Positions 27,304 to 34,989 of a DNA stretch of 53,389 bases are shown piece after piece; positions within the stretch are counted from its first letter, which is position 1; each line of letters starts with the position of its first letter. Below the pieces are notes generated by a model. It saw only the letters and a list, made by a program, of their open reading frames with translations. It did not search any database and had not been told where the DNA came from. The stretch is from NCBI GenBank assembly GCA_903871605.1, contig CAIQHF010000003.1, forward strand, positions 1 to 53,389, in the 5' to 3' direction. This stretch comes from an uncultured Sphingomonadaceae bacterium (GTDB lineage: Bacteria; Pseudomonadota; Alphaproteobacteria; Sphingomonadales; Sphingomonadaceae). The position numbers and the translations under genes were made by a program.

Positions 27304-27504
27304 ATGAAGCTGGCAGATTACCTAGACTGGAAAGGCGTGCCGGCGGGTGATTTCGCTCGGCGGATTGGGGTGAATGAACGAGAGAGCGTTCGGCGCTACA
27401 TCGCAGGAACACGTATCCCTGCTCCGGCGGTTATGAGGAAGATCATGGCCGAAACGGACGGTGCTGTCACCGCGAACGACTTCTTCATCGCCGCCGAAGC
27501 CTGA
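27304..27504 (+). CDS. Cro-like helix-turn-helix regulator
   Basis: A 66-residue DNA-binding protein (MKLADYLDWKGVPAGDFARRIGVNERESVRRYI...). GDFARRIGVNERESVRRYIAG is the helix-turn-helix, followed by the RIPAPAVMRKIMAETDGAV helix, the usual short Cro/YdaS-like form. It is first in the rightward early operon and diverges from the repressor gene across the operators, so it is likely the antagonist that binds the same sites. ATG 27304 is chosen over an upstream in-frame codon at 27292 inside the third operator. Confidence 0.8.
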   Translation: MKLADYLDWKGVPAGDFARRIGVNERESVRRYIAGTRIPAPAVMRKIMAETDGAVTANDFFIAAEA

Positions 27505-27509
27505 CCGCC

Positions 27510-28460
27510 ATGACCCGGGGCGCATCATCGGCACGTGCAAAGCTGCCGGAGCTACGTGAGCAGGCGTGCGGTCGCTGGCGGGCTATCCTTCCGCTGCTCG
27601 GCGTTCCGCTCGGCCATTTGGACGGGAAGCAACACGCCTGTCCTATCTGCGGCGGCAAGGATCGCTGGCGCTTCGACAATCTCGACGGCATCGGCACAAG
27701 CTTCTGCAACCAGTGCGGCGCTCGCGATGGCGCCGCGCTCGCAATGGATGTCACCGGCCTCGGCTTCGTCGATATGGCGGCGCGCGTTCGCGAGCTGCTA
27801 CCCGATGCGCCGGTTGCGGCCGGCAAGCTGCCCCGCGATGAGGATCGCTGTCGCGAGAACATGCGCAAGGTTTGGGGCATGTCGGTTCCGATCACCGGCA
27901 CGATGGCCGAGGCCTATTTGCGATCGCGCGGCGTGTGGACGGACCAGATGGCCCAGATCGACGCCCTGCGGTTCGTGCCCAAGCTGCGCGCCACCAAGCA
28001 TGAAACTGGATACCTGCCGGCCTTGATCGCCCGGGTGACCGACGTCGACGGCAACAGTGTCAACGTCCACCGCACGTTCCTAGAAGACGGGCGCCGTGCC
28101 TATCGGGCGATGATGTCCGGGCCGGTGCCCGATGGCGCTGCCGTCCGGCTCGGTGCGCCGGGCGCGACGATCGGCATTGCCGAGGGCGTCGAAACCGCTC
28201 TGCGCGCGTCGCTACGGTTCGGCGTGCCTTGCTGGTCGTCGATCAGCGCCGGCGGAATGGAAAAGTGGACGCCGCCGCCAGGTATCACGTCCGTCGAGAT
28301 CTATGGCGATGCCGATCGGTCATTCACCGGGCAGGCGTCGGCCTATATCCTCGCGCGCAAGCTGACAAACCGGCGCGAGCCGATCTCCTGCAACGTCCAT
28401 TTACCCGCGGTGCTCGGCACCGACTGGGCTGACGAAAGCGCCATGGCGGTGGCCGCATGA
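27510..28460 (+). CDS. Phage primase: zinc-binding and Toprim domains
   Basis: A 316-residue DNA primase-type protein. The N-terminal P4-alpha-like zinc ribbon is CPIC...CNQC (Cys44, 47, 66, 69) with KDRWRFDN between. The C-terminal part is a Toprim domain with the acidic GIAEGVETAL block near 213-222 and IYGDADRSF as the metal-binding DxD segment. It should make RNA primers for phage replication. It starts 5 bp after the Cro-like gene and overlaps the following replication gene by 4 bp, so primase and the P-loop protein are made together. Confidence 0.88.
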   Translation: MTRGASSARAKLPELREQACGRWRAILPLLGVPLGHLDGKQHACPICGGKDRWRFDNLDGIGTSFCNQCGARDGAALAMDVTGLGFVDMAARVRELLPDAPVAAGKLPRDEDRCRENMRKVWGMSVPITGTMAEAYLRSRGVWTDQMAQIDALRFVPKLRATKHETGYLPALIARVTDVDGNSVNVHRTFLEDGRRAYRAMMSGPVPDGAAVRLGAPGATIGIAEGVETALRASLRFGVPCWSSISAGGMEKWTPPPGITSVEIYGDADRSFTGQASAYILARKLTNRREPISCNVHLPAVLGTDWADESAMAVAA

Positions 28461-30157
28461 CCGGGAATGTCGTGCGTGGTGCTTTCGGCAGTGAGGAAGA
28501 CGGTCCGCCTGTCTGGATGATTGAGGCCGACGAAGAGTTTTACGGCAGCAATCAATCCTCTAGCGATTCTGCCGAATCCAAACGTCAGCACAAGAGGCAA
28601 CCGCCTCGAGGTCCGTCTGGACAGGGGCCGGTCGACTACAATCGCAAGCCGATTATGATCCGGGCTGGCGAGCTCCACGTGATGGCTACCGAAGCGGAGT
28701 CGGCGCTCATTGCCGCAGACACTCAGTTCTTTGTCCGAGGCGGAATAGTTCGTCCGGTCATCGACGAGTTGCCAGCGTCGCATGGCCGCCGAACCAAGGT
28801 CGCACGACTATTGCCGATCGATGCAAACATGCTGGTCGACCATCTTTCAAGATCAACGCAGTTCGTGAAGTTCAATGCTAGGAAGAAGGATTGGCTGCCT
28901 TCTGACCCGCCTCTCAATGTCGCAGCTACGATTCTTGCCCGTGAAGGCGAGTGGCGTTTTCGCCCACTGTCTGGGGTGATCACGGCCCCCACGCTTCGAC
29001 CCGACGGCTCCATCCTATCGAAGGCTGGCTACGATCCCGCCACAAGGCTGCTCCTACTTGATCCACCAACACTTCCTTCCATGCCGGACCTGCCGACACG
29101 AGGCGATGCGGTAGCAGCGATCGACAAGCTTGATCGTCTTCTTGACGGATTCCCGTTTGTCGATGACGCAAGTCGATCAGTTGCTCTTTCTGCGATGATC
29201 ACACCGGTAGTGCGCGGGGCAATGCCGGTTGCGCCGCTTCACGCCACGTCAGCCCCCGTGGCGGGATCCGGCAAGAGCTATCTGATCGACATAGCCTCAA
29301 CGATCTTAACCGGCGATCGAGCGCCGGTGCTGGCTGCAGGTCGGAACGAGGAAGAGACCGAGAAACGCCTCGGTGCTGCACTTCTTGCCGGACAGCCGAT
29401 CGTTAGCATTGACAACGTCAACGGGGAGCTCGGCGGGGACAGTCTCTGTCAGATGGTAGAGCGTCCGGTCGTCTCGATCCGGCCGCTCGGCGTTTCAAAG
29501 CTGATCCGGATCGAAAGCCGTGCGAGCATCTTCGCCACCGGCAATAACATCCGGTTGGTCGGCGACATGACCAGGCGAACGCTGCTGTGTTCCCTCGATC
29601 CGAACCTAGAGCGCCCGGAGCTCCGGACATTTGACAGCGATCCGCTAGAAGCTGTGCAGGCCGACCGAGGCGGATATATCGGCGCCGCGCTGACCATCGT
29701 CCGTGCGTACATGCTGGCGGACTGCCCTGGGCAATTGCCGGCTCTCGCCTCGTTTGAGACGTGGTCGATGATGGTTCGATCGGCGCTCGTCTGGCTTGGC
29801 CGTGTGGATCCAATCAAGACAATGGAAGCTGCGCGAGCTGAGGATCCGGAGCTTACACGTCTCGGCGGCGTAATGAAAACGTGGCACGAGGCAGTTGGCG
29901 CGAGTTCATACACCAGTGGCGGCATCGCTGCCCTGATCGACACGCGCGACCCCCATGGGCGACTTGTCTATCCAGATTTGATCACAGCGCTATTGGAAGT
30001 CGCTGACAACAAACGCGGTGGCGTCGATACCCGCCGCCTCGGTCAATTCCTTGGCCGATCTACCAATCGTATCGTCGATGGGCTTCGGTTTGTCTCCGAC
30101 ACCGACACTCACAACAGCCAAAAGCTCTGGAAGGTGGTGCGGGTAAGTGCGGGATAG
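28457..30157 (+). CDS. Phage replication P-loop protein (helicase/initiator-like)
   Basis: A 566-residue protein with a disordered, polar N-terminal stretch (to about residue 65) and a P-loop ATPase core. Walker A is APVAGSGKSY with Lys near 273; a Walker B-like IVSIDNVNGELGG follows, then the sensor region SIFATGNNIRL. Such proteins pair with zinc/Toprim primases in alphaproteobacterial phages and act as the replicative helicase or initiator. Its last codons run into three iterons of the putative origin (30137-30166), a usual arrangement for replication initiators. A role in origin binding is inference. Confidence 0.8.
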   Translation: MTGNVVRGAFGSEEDGPPVWMIEADEEFYGSNQSSSDSAESKRQHKRQPPRGPSGQGPVDYNRKPIMIRAGELHVMATEAESALIAADTQFFVRGGIVRPVIDELPASHGRRTKVARLLPIDANMLVDHLSRSTQFVKFNARKKDWLPSDPPLNVAATILAREGEWRFRPLSGVITAPTLRPDGSILSKAGYDPATRLLLLDPPTLPSMPDLPTRGDAVAAIDKLDRLLDGFPFVDDASRSVALSAMITPVVRGAMPVAPLHATSAPVAGSGKSYLIDIASTILTGDRAPVLAAGRNEEETEKRLGAALLAGQPIVSIDNVNGELGGDSLCQMVERPVVSIRPLGVSKLIRIESRASIFATGNNIRLVGDMTRRTLLCSLDPNLERPELRTFDSDPLEAVQADRGGYIGAALTIVRAYMLADCPGQLPALASFETWSMMVRSALVWLGRVDPIKTMEAARAEDPELTRLGGVMKTWHEAVGASSYTSGGIAALIDTRDPHGRLVYPDLITALLEVADNKRGGVDTRRLGQFLGRSTNRIVDGLRFVSDTDTHNSQKLWKVVRVSAG

Positions 30158-30257
30158 TGCGGGTATGTTTTTGGCCGTTCCGCCGCTTTTAGCAGACCCT
30201 GCGAAATCTCGTCACGTGGCTGAGAATATACCCGCAGATACCCGCGCTTACCCGCAG
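30137..30257. other. Putative phage replication origin: 3+3 inverted 10-bp iterons
   Basis: Three tandem 10-bp repeats GTGCGGGTAA, GTGCGGGATA and GTGCGGGTAT (30137-30166) face three inverted copies ATACCCGCAG, ATACCCGCGC and TTACCCGCAG (30228-30257) across a 61-bp core that contains short AT-rich patches. The 10-bp period puts every copy on the same face of the helix. The set lies at the 3' end of the replication-protein gene, where lambdoid and iteron-type origins often sit. Confidence 0.65.
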
Positions 30258-30289
30258 ACCTCAAACTCGCTTCGAAAAGGATATTGCCC

Positions 30290-30508
30290 ATGCTTGACCC
30301 CCTGAATGAATTCCTCGACCGCGCCAAAAAGGGTGACGGTCAGTTCGCCATCGCGGCCGCTCTGTGGCGCTGCTCCGACATGCTCGACCGGATCGGCTTC
30401 AACAGCGGAGGTGATTCCAGCGCTCCGGGCAATCTCGAGCACATTGCAGTGTCGCTGCGGACGATCGCAGATGAAGGGCTGTCTATCCGGAGCACGAACG
30501 ATGACTGA
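30290..30508 (+). CDS. Small phage protein, unknown
   Basis: A 72-residue soluble helical protein (MLDPLNEFLDRAKKGDGQ...). I chose ATG 30290 because AGGA lies 8 bp upstream; a TTG at 30284 is also in frame. No family is recognised. It follows the origin repeats and overlaps the Cys-rich gene by 8 bp. Confidence 0.62.
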   Translation: MLDPLNEFLDRAKKGDGQFAIAAALWRCSDMLDRIGFNSGGDSSAPGNLEHIAVSLRTIADEGLSIRSTNDD

Positions 30509-30767
30509 CCAAACCTGTGCAATCTGCCACTACTGGCGCTCGACCGAGACGGTAGAGTTCGCGAACGATACACCACGCGAGATCGGGCAGTGCCGGCGGC
30601 ACGCGCCACGGATTGTCGACGCGTTCGTTGGCGATGCCTCCGACGAGCATCTGACGTGGCAGGCGACACGGTTCCCCGTGACGTCCGCTGATGACTGGTG
30701 CGGGGAGTTCGAGGTCCTAGGCGGGAAGGCGGCGGCGTTTGTCGCGGCGGTCGGTCGGCTATCATGA
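30501..30767 (+). CDS. Small Cys-rich phage protein (CxxC...CRR...WCG type)
   Basis: An 88-residue protein with CAICHYW near the start, GQCRRHAPR about 25 residues later and WCGEFE toward the C-terminus. The four cysteines suggest one zinc site. It is a second copy of the family seen at 24053-24280, with an extra Ala-rich tail. It overlaps the next gene by 4 bp (ATGA). Function is unknown. Confidence 0.7.
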   Translation: MTDQTCAICHYWRSTETVEFANDTPREIGQCRRHAPRIVDAFVGDASDEHLTWQATRFPVTSADDWCGEFEVLGGKAAAFVAAVGRLS

Positions 30768-31702
30768 CCCGCGCCGCCATCCTCTCCGCCTTGATCGCCA
30801 TCTCCGGATGCGCGGCGGTGTCGCCAGCGCCAGCTGCCGACCTCACCTTCCCCGATCGCGGGCGCGCCGCCGTCGTCGACGCCGCGCACGTCCTACCGCC
30901 AGCGGATGCCGCCGCGCTGAACGCCAAGGTCGCTGCCTGGGACAACGCGACCGGCCATCAACTGGCGATCGTCACCATTCCCAGCCTGCAAGGCGACGAC
31001 ATCGCCGACTATGGCTATCGGCTCGGCCGCGCATGGGGCCTCGGGCGCAAGGGGATCAATGACGGGGTGCTGCTCGAGATCGCTCCGGTCGAGCACCGGG
31101 TGCGGATTGACGTCGGGCGGGGACTCGAGAGCGATCTGACCGATGCCGAGACGAGCGTGATCCTGCACGAGACGGTCGTGCCGAAACTCAAGGCTGGCGA
31201 CATCGCAGGCGCGCTAAGTGCCGGTGCCGACGCGATCATGGCCGCCGTGCCCGCCGGTGCTGGCGATATCACGAATGCGCCGAAGGCGAGCGATCAGCGA
31301 TGGATGCTGTGGCTCGGCATGCTGATCCTTGCGGGGATTGGCATCGTCGCCATTCTCGACCGTCGCGCACGTCGGAAACGGAACAGGAAGGCTGCCGAGG
31401 CGATACCGCCGCGCTCATCCGGCGCGCCGATGCGCGCGGCGGGGTATGACGTTGGTCCTCGATTTACCGAGGGCCACCCAGCATCGCTGGCCGCAAAGCG
31501 CGCTTCCACGCGGCCGACGGAATCGACGACCCTCATCGCGCCCGTGATCGTCAACACCTCGCCGAGCTACGACACGTCGCCCAGCTGGGGCCCGCAGTCG
31601 GGCGATGGCGGGTCGTCGTCATCGTCGGATTCTGGATCGAGCAGTGGCTTCGACAGCGGTGGAGGCGATTTTGGCGGCGGCGGTTCGGACAGCAGTTGGT
31701 GA
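30764..31702 (+). CDS. TPM-domain (YgcG-like) lipoprotein encoded by the prophage
   Basis: A 312-residue envelope protein. A signal peptide ends in a lipobox (IAISGC), then comes a TPM/YgcG domain: LTFPDRGRAAVVDAAHVLP, QLAIVTIPSL, the RKGINDGVLLEIAP block and RIDVGRGLE. A hydrophobic helix near 190-210 (WMLWLGMLILAGIGIVAIL) precedes a basic patch and a long Ser/Gly-rich tail ending GGGGSDSSW, the same type of tail as bacterial YgcG proteins. Such a protein is not a standard phage part; here it is coupled by 4 bp to the Cys-rich gene. It may alter the host envelope or block superinfection, which is speculation. Confidence 0.82.
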   Translation: MTRAAILSALIAISGCAAVSPAPAADLTFPDRGRAAVVDAAHVLPPADAAALNAKVAAWDNATGHQLAIVTIPSLQGDDIADYGYRLGRAWGLGRKGINDGVLLEIAPVEHRVRIDVGRGLESDLTDAETSVILHETVVPKLKAGDIAGALSAGADAIMAAVPAGAGDITNAPKASDQRWMLWLGMLILAGIGIVAILDRRARRKRNRKAAEAIPPRSSGAPMRAAGYDVGPRFTEGHPASLAAKRASTRPTESTTLIAPVIVNTSPSYDTSPSWGPQSGDGGSSSSSDSGSSSGFDSGGGDFGGGGSDSSW

Positions 31703-31725
31703 ACGGAGCGGAGCGTGGGGAAGAT

Positions 31726-32529
31726 ATGAACGACAACGAGACGCCGCAGGAGCGTCGCCACCGCCAGATCGCCGCGTCTCGCGCCGCGCTCGCTGCTGCC
31801 TACGAGGCCGACCCCGACGCGGTGAAGCGCTTCGAGGCGCGCAAGGCGAATATCGACGCGGTGCGGCGGCGCGAGCGCCAGCGCTTCGAGCATCTCGTCA
31901 TCGGCAAGCCCCGGCCGAAGGCGAAGGAAACCACGGCAAAGCGACGCGGCAAGCGGAAGGTCGTTGCCGTGACCCGCGAGGTGCTCGAGCCCGGGATCGA
32001 GGAGGCCGTCGCCCTGCGAGAGGAATGGTCGCACAAGGCCAAGGGCACGCCGCAGACTTGGGAATATGCCGAGCGCACGCATCAAGGCGCTTTGGCGCAG
32101 CTGCACTTGAACGGGTCGATCAACGACGACCAGCTGGCCTGGGCAGCCGAGATCGGAAAGGCGGCCGAGGCGATCGAGCATGACGTCGACGTCCGCACGG
32201 CCAGCATGGAAGCCCGCGTCGATACAAGCCCCGGTCCTGGCGACTTTGTCGGCCAGCGCATCGCCGTCGTCCGCCTGCATGTCGCCTATACCTATTGGCG
32301 GCATTTACTGCCGGCGCCCAAGCGCCTGGTGCTCGACATGCTGATCGGCGATCCGATCGGCTTCTCGGTGGCGGCGCGACGGCATCACGTGCACAAACGC
32401 AAAGCGAAGCGCGAGCTGATCGCTGCCCTGGATCGGTGGCCGGTTTGCAAGGATCGCGCTTACCGGGATGTCAGTGAGGACGACGTCGTCAGGCTGAACG
32501 ACCTGATTGTTGGCATTCGAGCGGCCTGA
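31726..32529 (+). CDS. Phage protein with possible helix-turn-helix, candidate late regulator
   Basis: A 267-residue, strongly basic protein. The N-terminal third is a charged helix (ERRHRQIAASRAALAAAY and following), the middle has TWEYAERTHQGALAQLHLNGSI, and the C-terminal part reads RLVLDMLIGDPIGFSVAARRHHVHKRKAKRELIAALDRW, which resembles a sigma-region-4-like helix-turn-helix when read as two helices. Its place near the end of the early operon, before late genes, is where Q-type antiterminators or late activators are found. ATG 31726 has GGGGA upstream. Function is not established. Confidence 0.62.
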   Translation: MNDNETPQERRHRQIAASRAALAAAYEADPDAVKRFEARKANIDAVRRRERQRFEHLVIGKPRPKAKETTAKRRGKRKVVAVTREVLEPGIEEAVALREEWSHKAKGTPQTWEYAERTHQGALAQLHLNGSINDDQLAWAAEIGKAAEAIEHDVDVRTASMEARVDTSPGPGDFVGQRIAVVRLHVAYTYWRHLLPAPKRLVLDMLIGDPIGFSVAARRHHVHKRKAKRELIAALDRWPVCKDRAYRDVSEDDVVRLNDLIVGIRAA

Positions 32530-32643
32530 GGAATTGGCGCACCCTTCGGGCGGCGATCAGGATGGTACGGATGTACGCCTTCATGACTCGTTAGAACACG
32601 CGATCGTAGGACGATACTTGCGTGCTTTGTAGGGAGGGCATCA

Positions 32644-33027
32644 GTGCCAGTTTCAGTGAAGTACGACCGCTCGGCAGGCATCGTCCGGGTAACGGGTGAT
32701 GGGTATTTTTCCCATGACGATGAGCAGAAGGCTGCGCGGGTGGCTCAGACCGCGATCGCGCAATGTCGCGCCGAGCATAACGACCTCAAGGTGCTGATCG
32801 TGTGTGCATCGATGGTGCAAGACGCTGACGTCATGCAATCGGCCGCAAATCGGGAGGCGGCGACGACCGGCCCCCGCGACCGTGTCGCGTTCCTCTGCGA
32901 AAACAGCCTCACGAAGCTCCAGGCCAGTCGCATCTTCAAAGGCGAGAAGTGTCAGTGCTTCCTGTCGGAGAATGCAGCTGTGACATGGCTTCTTGCGAAC
33001 AGAGAGACCAAGGCGCGGGCCGCTTGA
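32644..33027 (+). CDS. STAS/SpoIIAA-like small protein
   Basis: A 127-residue protein starting at GTG 32644 with GGGAGGG upstream. The pattern is a beta strand VSVKYDRSAGIVRVTGDGYF, a helix, a strand DLKVLIVCASM, then RDRVAFLCEN and a C-terminal TWLLANRETKA helix, consistent with a SpoIIAA-like STAS fold. Such stand-alone domains are common in sphingomonads; their role is unknown. The rho-independent terminator at 33129-33151 ends this transcript. Confidence 0.65.
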   Translation: MPVSVKYDRSAGIVRVTGDGYFSHDDEQKAARVAQTAIAQCRAEHNDLKVLIVCASMVQDADVMQSAANREAATTGPRDRVAFLCENSLTKLQASRIFKGEKCQCFLSENAAVTWLLANRETKARAA

Positions 33028-33128
33028 GGCCACGATGAACGGTTGCAGAAAGCGCTTGCAAGTGGCCCCGAAAATCGCCAAAAAGGCCTTGGAACAATTG
33101 CGTCCAGCGCAGACCGCTCCCTCTCTGA

Positions 33129-33151
33129 CCCGCCCACCGAGGCGGGTTTTT
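33129..33151 (+). terminator. Rho-independent terminator of the rightward early operon
   Basis: CCCGCC (33129-33134) pairs with GGCGGG (33141-33146) around a six-base loop and is followed by five Ts (33147-33151). It lies 102 bp after the STAS-like gene and before the opposite-strand genes, so it should mark the end of rightward early transcription. Confidence 0.85.
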
Positions 33152-33200
33152 CGTAGGGGTTTTATCGCCTCACCTCGGAATAAGGCTGGCCGCCAGCGGT

Positions 33201-33386
33201 CTAGCTTAGTTGGCGCGTCATGGCGTCCTGCCCTGCGATACCGTCGGCGATCTCGGCCCAAAGATCGGCCATGTGATGATCGCCCTCGCTGGCAAATCTA
33301 CAAACCTGTTCGAGTGCGAAGGGATATGCCCGGTCGCCGAAATAATCGATGAGCAGCGTCACGAAGACGCGAACACGGTTCGACAT
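33201..33386 (-). CDS. Small protein of unknown function
   Basis: A 61-residue protein (MSNRVRVFVTLLIDYFG onward) with a helical layout and the segment ALEQVCRFASEGDHHMADLWAEIADGI cut by polar residues; this resembles the short helical proteins often seen in sphingomonad prophages. The start is ATG 33386; a TTG at 33398 is in frame. It is leftward, convergent with the early operon terminator. Confidence 0.55.
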   Translation of the reverse strand: MSNRVRVFVTLLIDYFGDRAYPFALEQVCRFASEGDHHMADLWAEIADGIAGQDAMTRQLS

Positions 33387-33567
33387 GGCACGTCCCAACG
33401 CGTTTAAGCGAAGGCTCCCAGCGCCACCGTCGTCATGCTGCTACAAGCGGCGAAATTGCAGGCTATCATGGATCAAGTTCGCGTCCAATCAGCCGCCGAC
33501 ATCGGCACTAGCTGATCGTGGCGCGTTGCAAGTTTTCCGCCTCGCGGCTCAGGCTGTGTCGGCGGGG

Positions 33568-33927
33568 TCAGCGCCCAGGAGCGCTTGCGTCGCCATAGCC
33601 GGCAGATGATCCGCCGCCGGATAGCCCGTGACCGCGGAATATGGCGAGCGCCATGACTTTGCTGATCTGCTGATCGAATCTGCAGCCGATCTCGCGACCC
33701 TCTTGCCAGACGACGACAGCGGCCAGCTCGCGATCGGGAGAAACGGCGAGGGTGACGGTGTTGCCGACAGCGACGGGCTCGTCGACGGACGCGCGAAAGC
33801 CTGACCGGGAGATGTCGAGCAATGACGCGGGACGAGCGCCATCATGCGCCAGAACCGTTACCTTATGAGCGCAGTAAGCTCGGTGTTCCCCGCGCACGTC
33901 GCGCCTGAATCGATGGGTGGCGTCCAT
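33568..33927 (-). CDS. PilZ-domain protein inside prophage
   Basis: A 119-residue protein with a PilZ fold. The c-di-GMP-binding arginines are in FRRDVR near residues 8-12, the D/N-x-S-x-x-G motif is LLDISRSGFRA near 37-47, and the barrel continues through VAVGNTVTLAV, AAVVVWQEGREIGCRF. The C-terminus is a Gly/Ser-rich tail. Binding of cyclic di-GMP is inferred from these two motifs. It is transcribed opposite to the late genes, divergent from the small gene at 33991, and looks like lysogenic cargo rather than a phage structural or lysis gene. Confidence 0.8.
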   Translation of the reverse strand: MDATHRFRRDVRGEHRAYCAHKVTVLAHDGARPASLLDISRSGFRASVDEPVAVGNTVTLAVSPDRELAAVVVWQEGREIGCRFDQQISKVMALAIFRGHGLSGGGSSAGYGDASAPGR

Positions 33928-33990
33928 AGCCTGGTGGGCTACCGAAATTTTCTTAACGGCTGATCGCCAAGCCTATTCGGAGATATACGG

Positions 33991-34155
33991 ATGCAGGCAC
34001 AGGCGCAGCAGCTTGAGCGTCTCGCTTCCGACATGCACGCCGTAGCCTTTGATTTCGCGGAGCCGGCTCGATCGCATGCCGAAAGCGATCGTCGCATAGC
34101 TGAAGTCGAGCGCATCTGCATTGCCGCGCGGGCGATCGTTCGCGGCCGAGGCTGA
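33991..34155 (+). CDS. Small phage protein at start of late operon
   Basis: A 54-residue helical protein (MQAQAQQLERLASDMHAV onward) with GGAG 8 bp before its ATG. Its TGA shares a base with the ATG of the next gene (TGATG), so the two are coupled. No family is recognised. It is the first late-direction gene after the PilZ gene. Confidence 0.62.
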   Translation: MQAQAQQLERLASDMHAVAFDFAEPARSHAESDRRIAEVERICIAARAIVRGRG

Positions 34156-34847
34156 TGGGCCTCGGCATTCGGGTAGACCTTCGCCAAGCGCAGCAAGCGC
34201 TGGGCGACCTCGTCAATCGACAGGTCCCGTTCGCGTCCGCCCTGGCGCTGACCATGCTTGCCGAGGGCGTACAGGCGGCCGAGACCGACGAAGAGAACCG
34301 GACGTTCGATAACCCGACCCCGTTCACGCAACGCGCATTCGCGAAAACGCCCGCGACCAAGAAGCGCCTAGTCGCCACCGTGTTCATCAAGGATGCCCAG
34401 GCCAACTATCTCGCGCCCTACGTCGATGGCGGCGACCGCTTCCTCGGCGCAAAGAAGGGCATGCTCGCACCGGTCGGGCAGAAGACGAACCAGTACGGCA
34501 ACCTCCCGCGCAACACGCTGGCGCGGCTCAAGGGCAAGCCGAACGTCTTCATCGGCCCGATCATGTTCAAGAAGACCGGGCGCACTGTCAACGGCGTGTG
34601 GCAGCGCAGCGCGACGCCGCGCGGTCAGCGATACAAGGGCGGCGGCGAGTACGGCACCCGCGGCAAGAACACCAACATCGTCGACGGCGTGCGCACCACG
34701 CTGACGCTGCTGATCCAGTTCGAGGACACGACCGAGGTGCCCAAGCATCTCGACTTCTATGGCCGGGCCCGCGCGCACGTCGCGAAATATGCCCAGCCGG
34801 TGTTCGAGGCGGCACTCACCCAAGCGATGAAGACGGCGAGGAAGTGA
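34155..34847 (+). CDS. Phage protein, possible gpZ-like tail-completion protein
   Basis: A 230-residue basic protein. The N-terminal part (DLRQAQQALGDLVNRQVPFASALALTMLAEGV, spread over residues 8-40) resembles the lambda gpZ pattern of a helix after a VP-x-A turn. A YVDGGDRFLGAK loop and a glycine-rich GQRYKGGGEYGTRG insertion follow, and the protein ends in a helix with MKTARK. In lambda gpZ lies after the head genes; here the gene is upstream of terminase. Assignment to gpZ is tentative; an unrelated structural role is possible. Confidence 0.55.
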   Translation: MGLGIRVDLRQAQQALGDLVNRQVPFASALALTMLAEGVQAAETDEENRTFDNPTPFTQRAFAKTPATKKRLVATVFIKDAQANYLAPYVDGGDRFLGAKKGMLAPVGQKTNQYGNLPRNTLARLKGKPNVFIGPIMFKKTGRTVNGVWQRSATPRGQRYKGGGEYGTRGKNTNIVDGVRTTLTLLIQFEDTTEVPKHLDFYGRARAHVAKYAQPVFEAALTQAMKTARK

Positions 34848-34849
34848 CC

Positions 34850-34987
34850 ATGACCGATCAGATCAAGCCCGGCGACCAGATGGCGGGCAAGGCCAAGACG
34901 GCCGTCGATGCCGCGCTGAAGGATGCGCGGGCGCAGTCGCTGGTGTCCAAGGCGCCCGCCAAGGCGACGCCGTCCGCGAAGGATTGA
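34850..34987 (+). CDS. Small lysine/alanine-rich phage protein
   Basis: A 45-residue hydrophilic protein rich in Lys and Ala (MTDQIKPGDQMAGKAKTAV and so on), probably disordered. It starts 2 bp after the previous stop and its stop region overlaps the next start zone. No family is recognised. Confidence 0.55.
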   Translation: MTDQIKPGDQMAGKAKTAVDAALKDARAQSLVSKAPAKATPSAKD

Positions 34988-34989
34988 CC

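Noticed and set aside
33435-33515. A 26-codon open frame (MLLQAAKLQAIMDQV...)
   Set aside because: It lacks a ribosome-binding site and neighbour coupling; too short to support.
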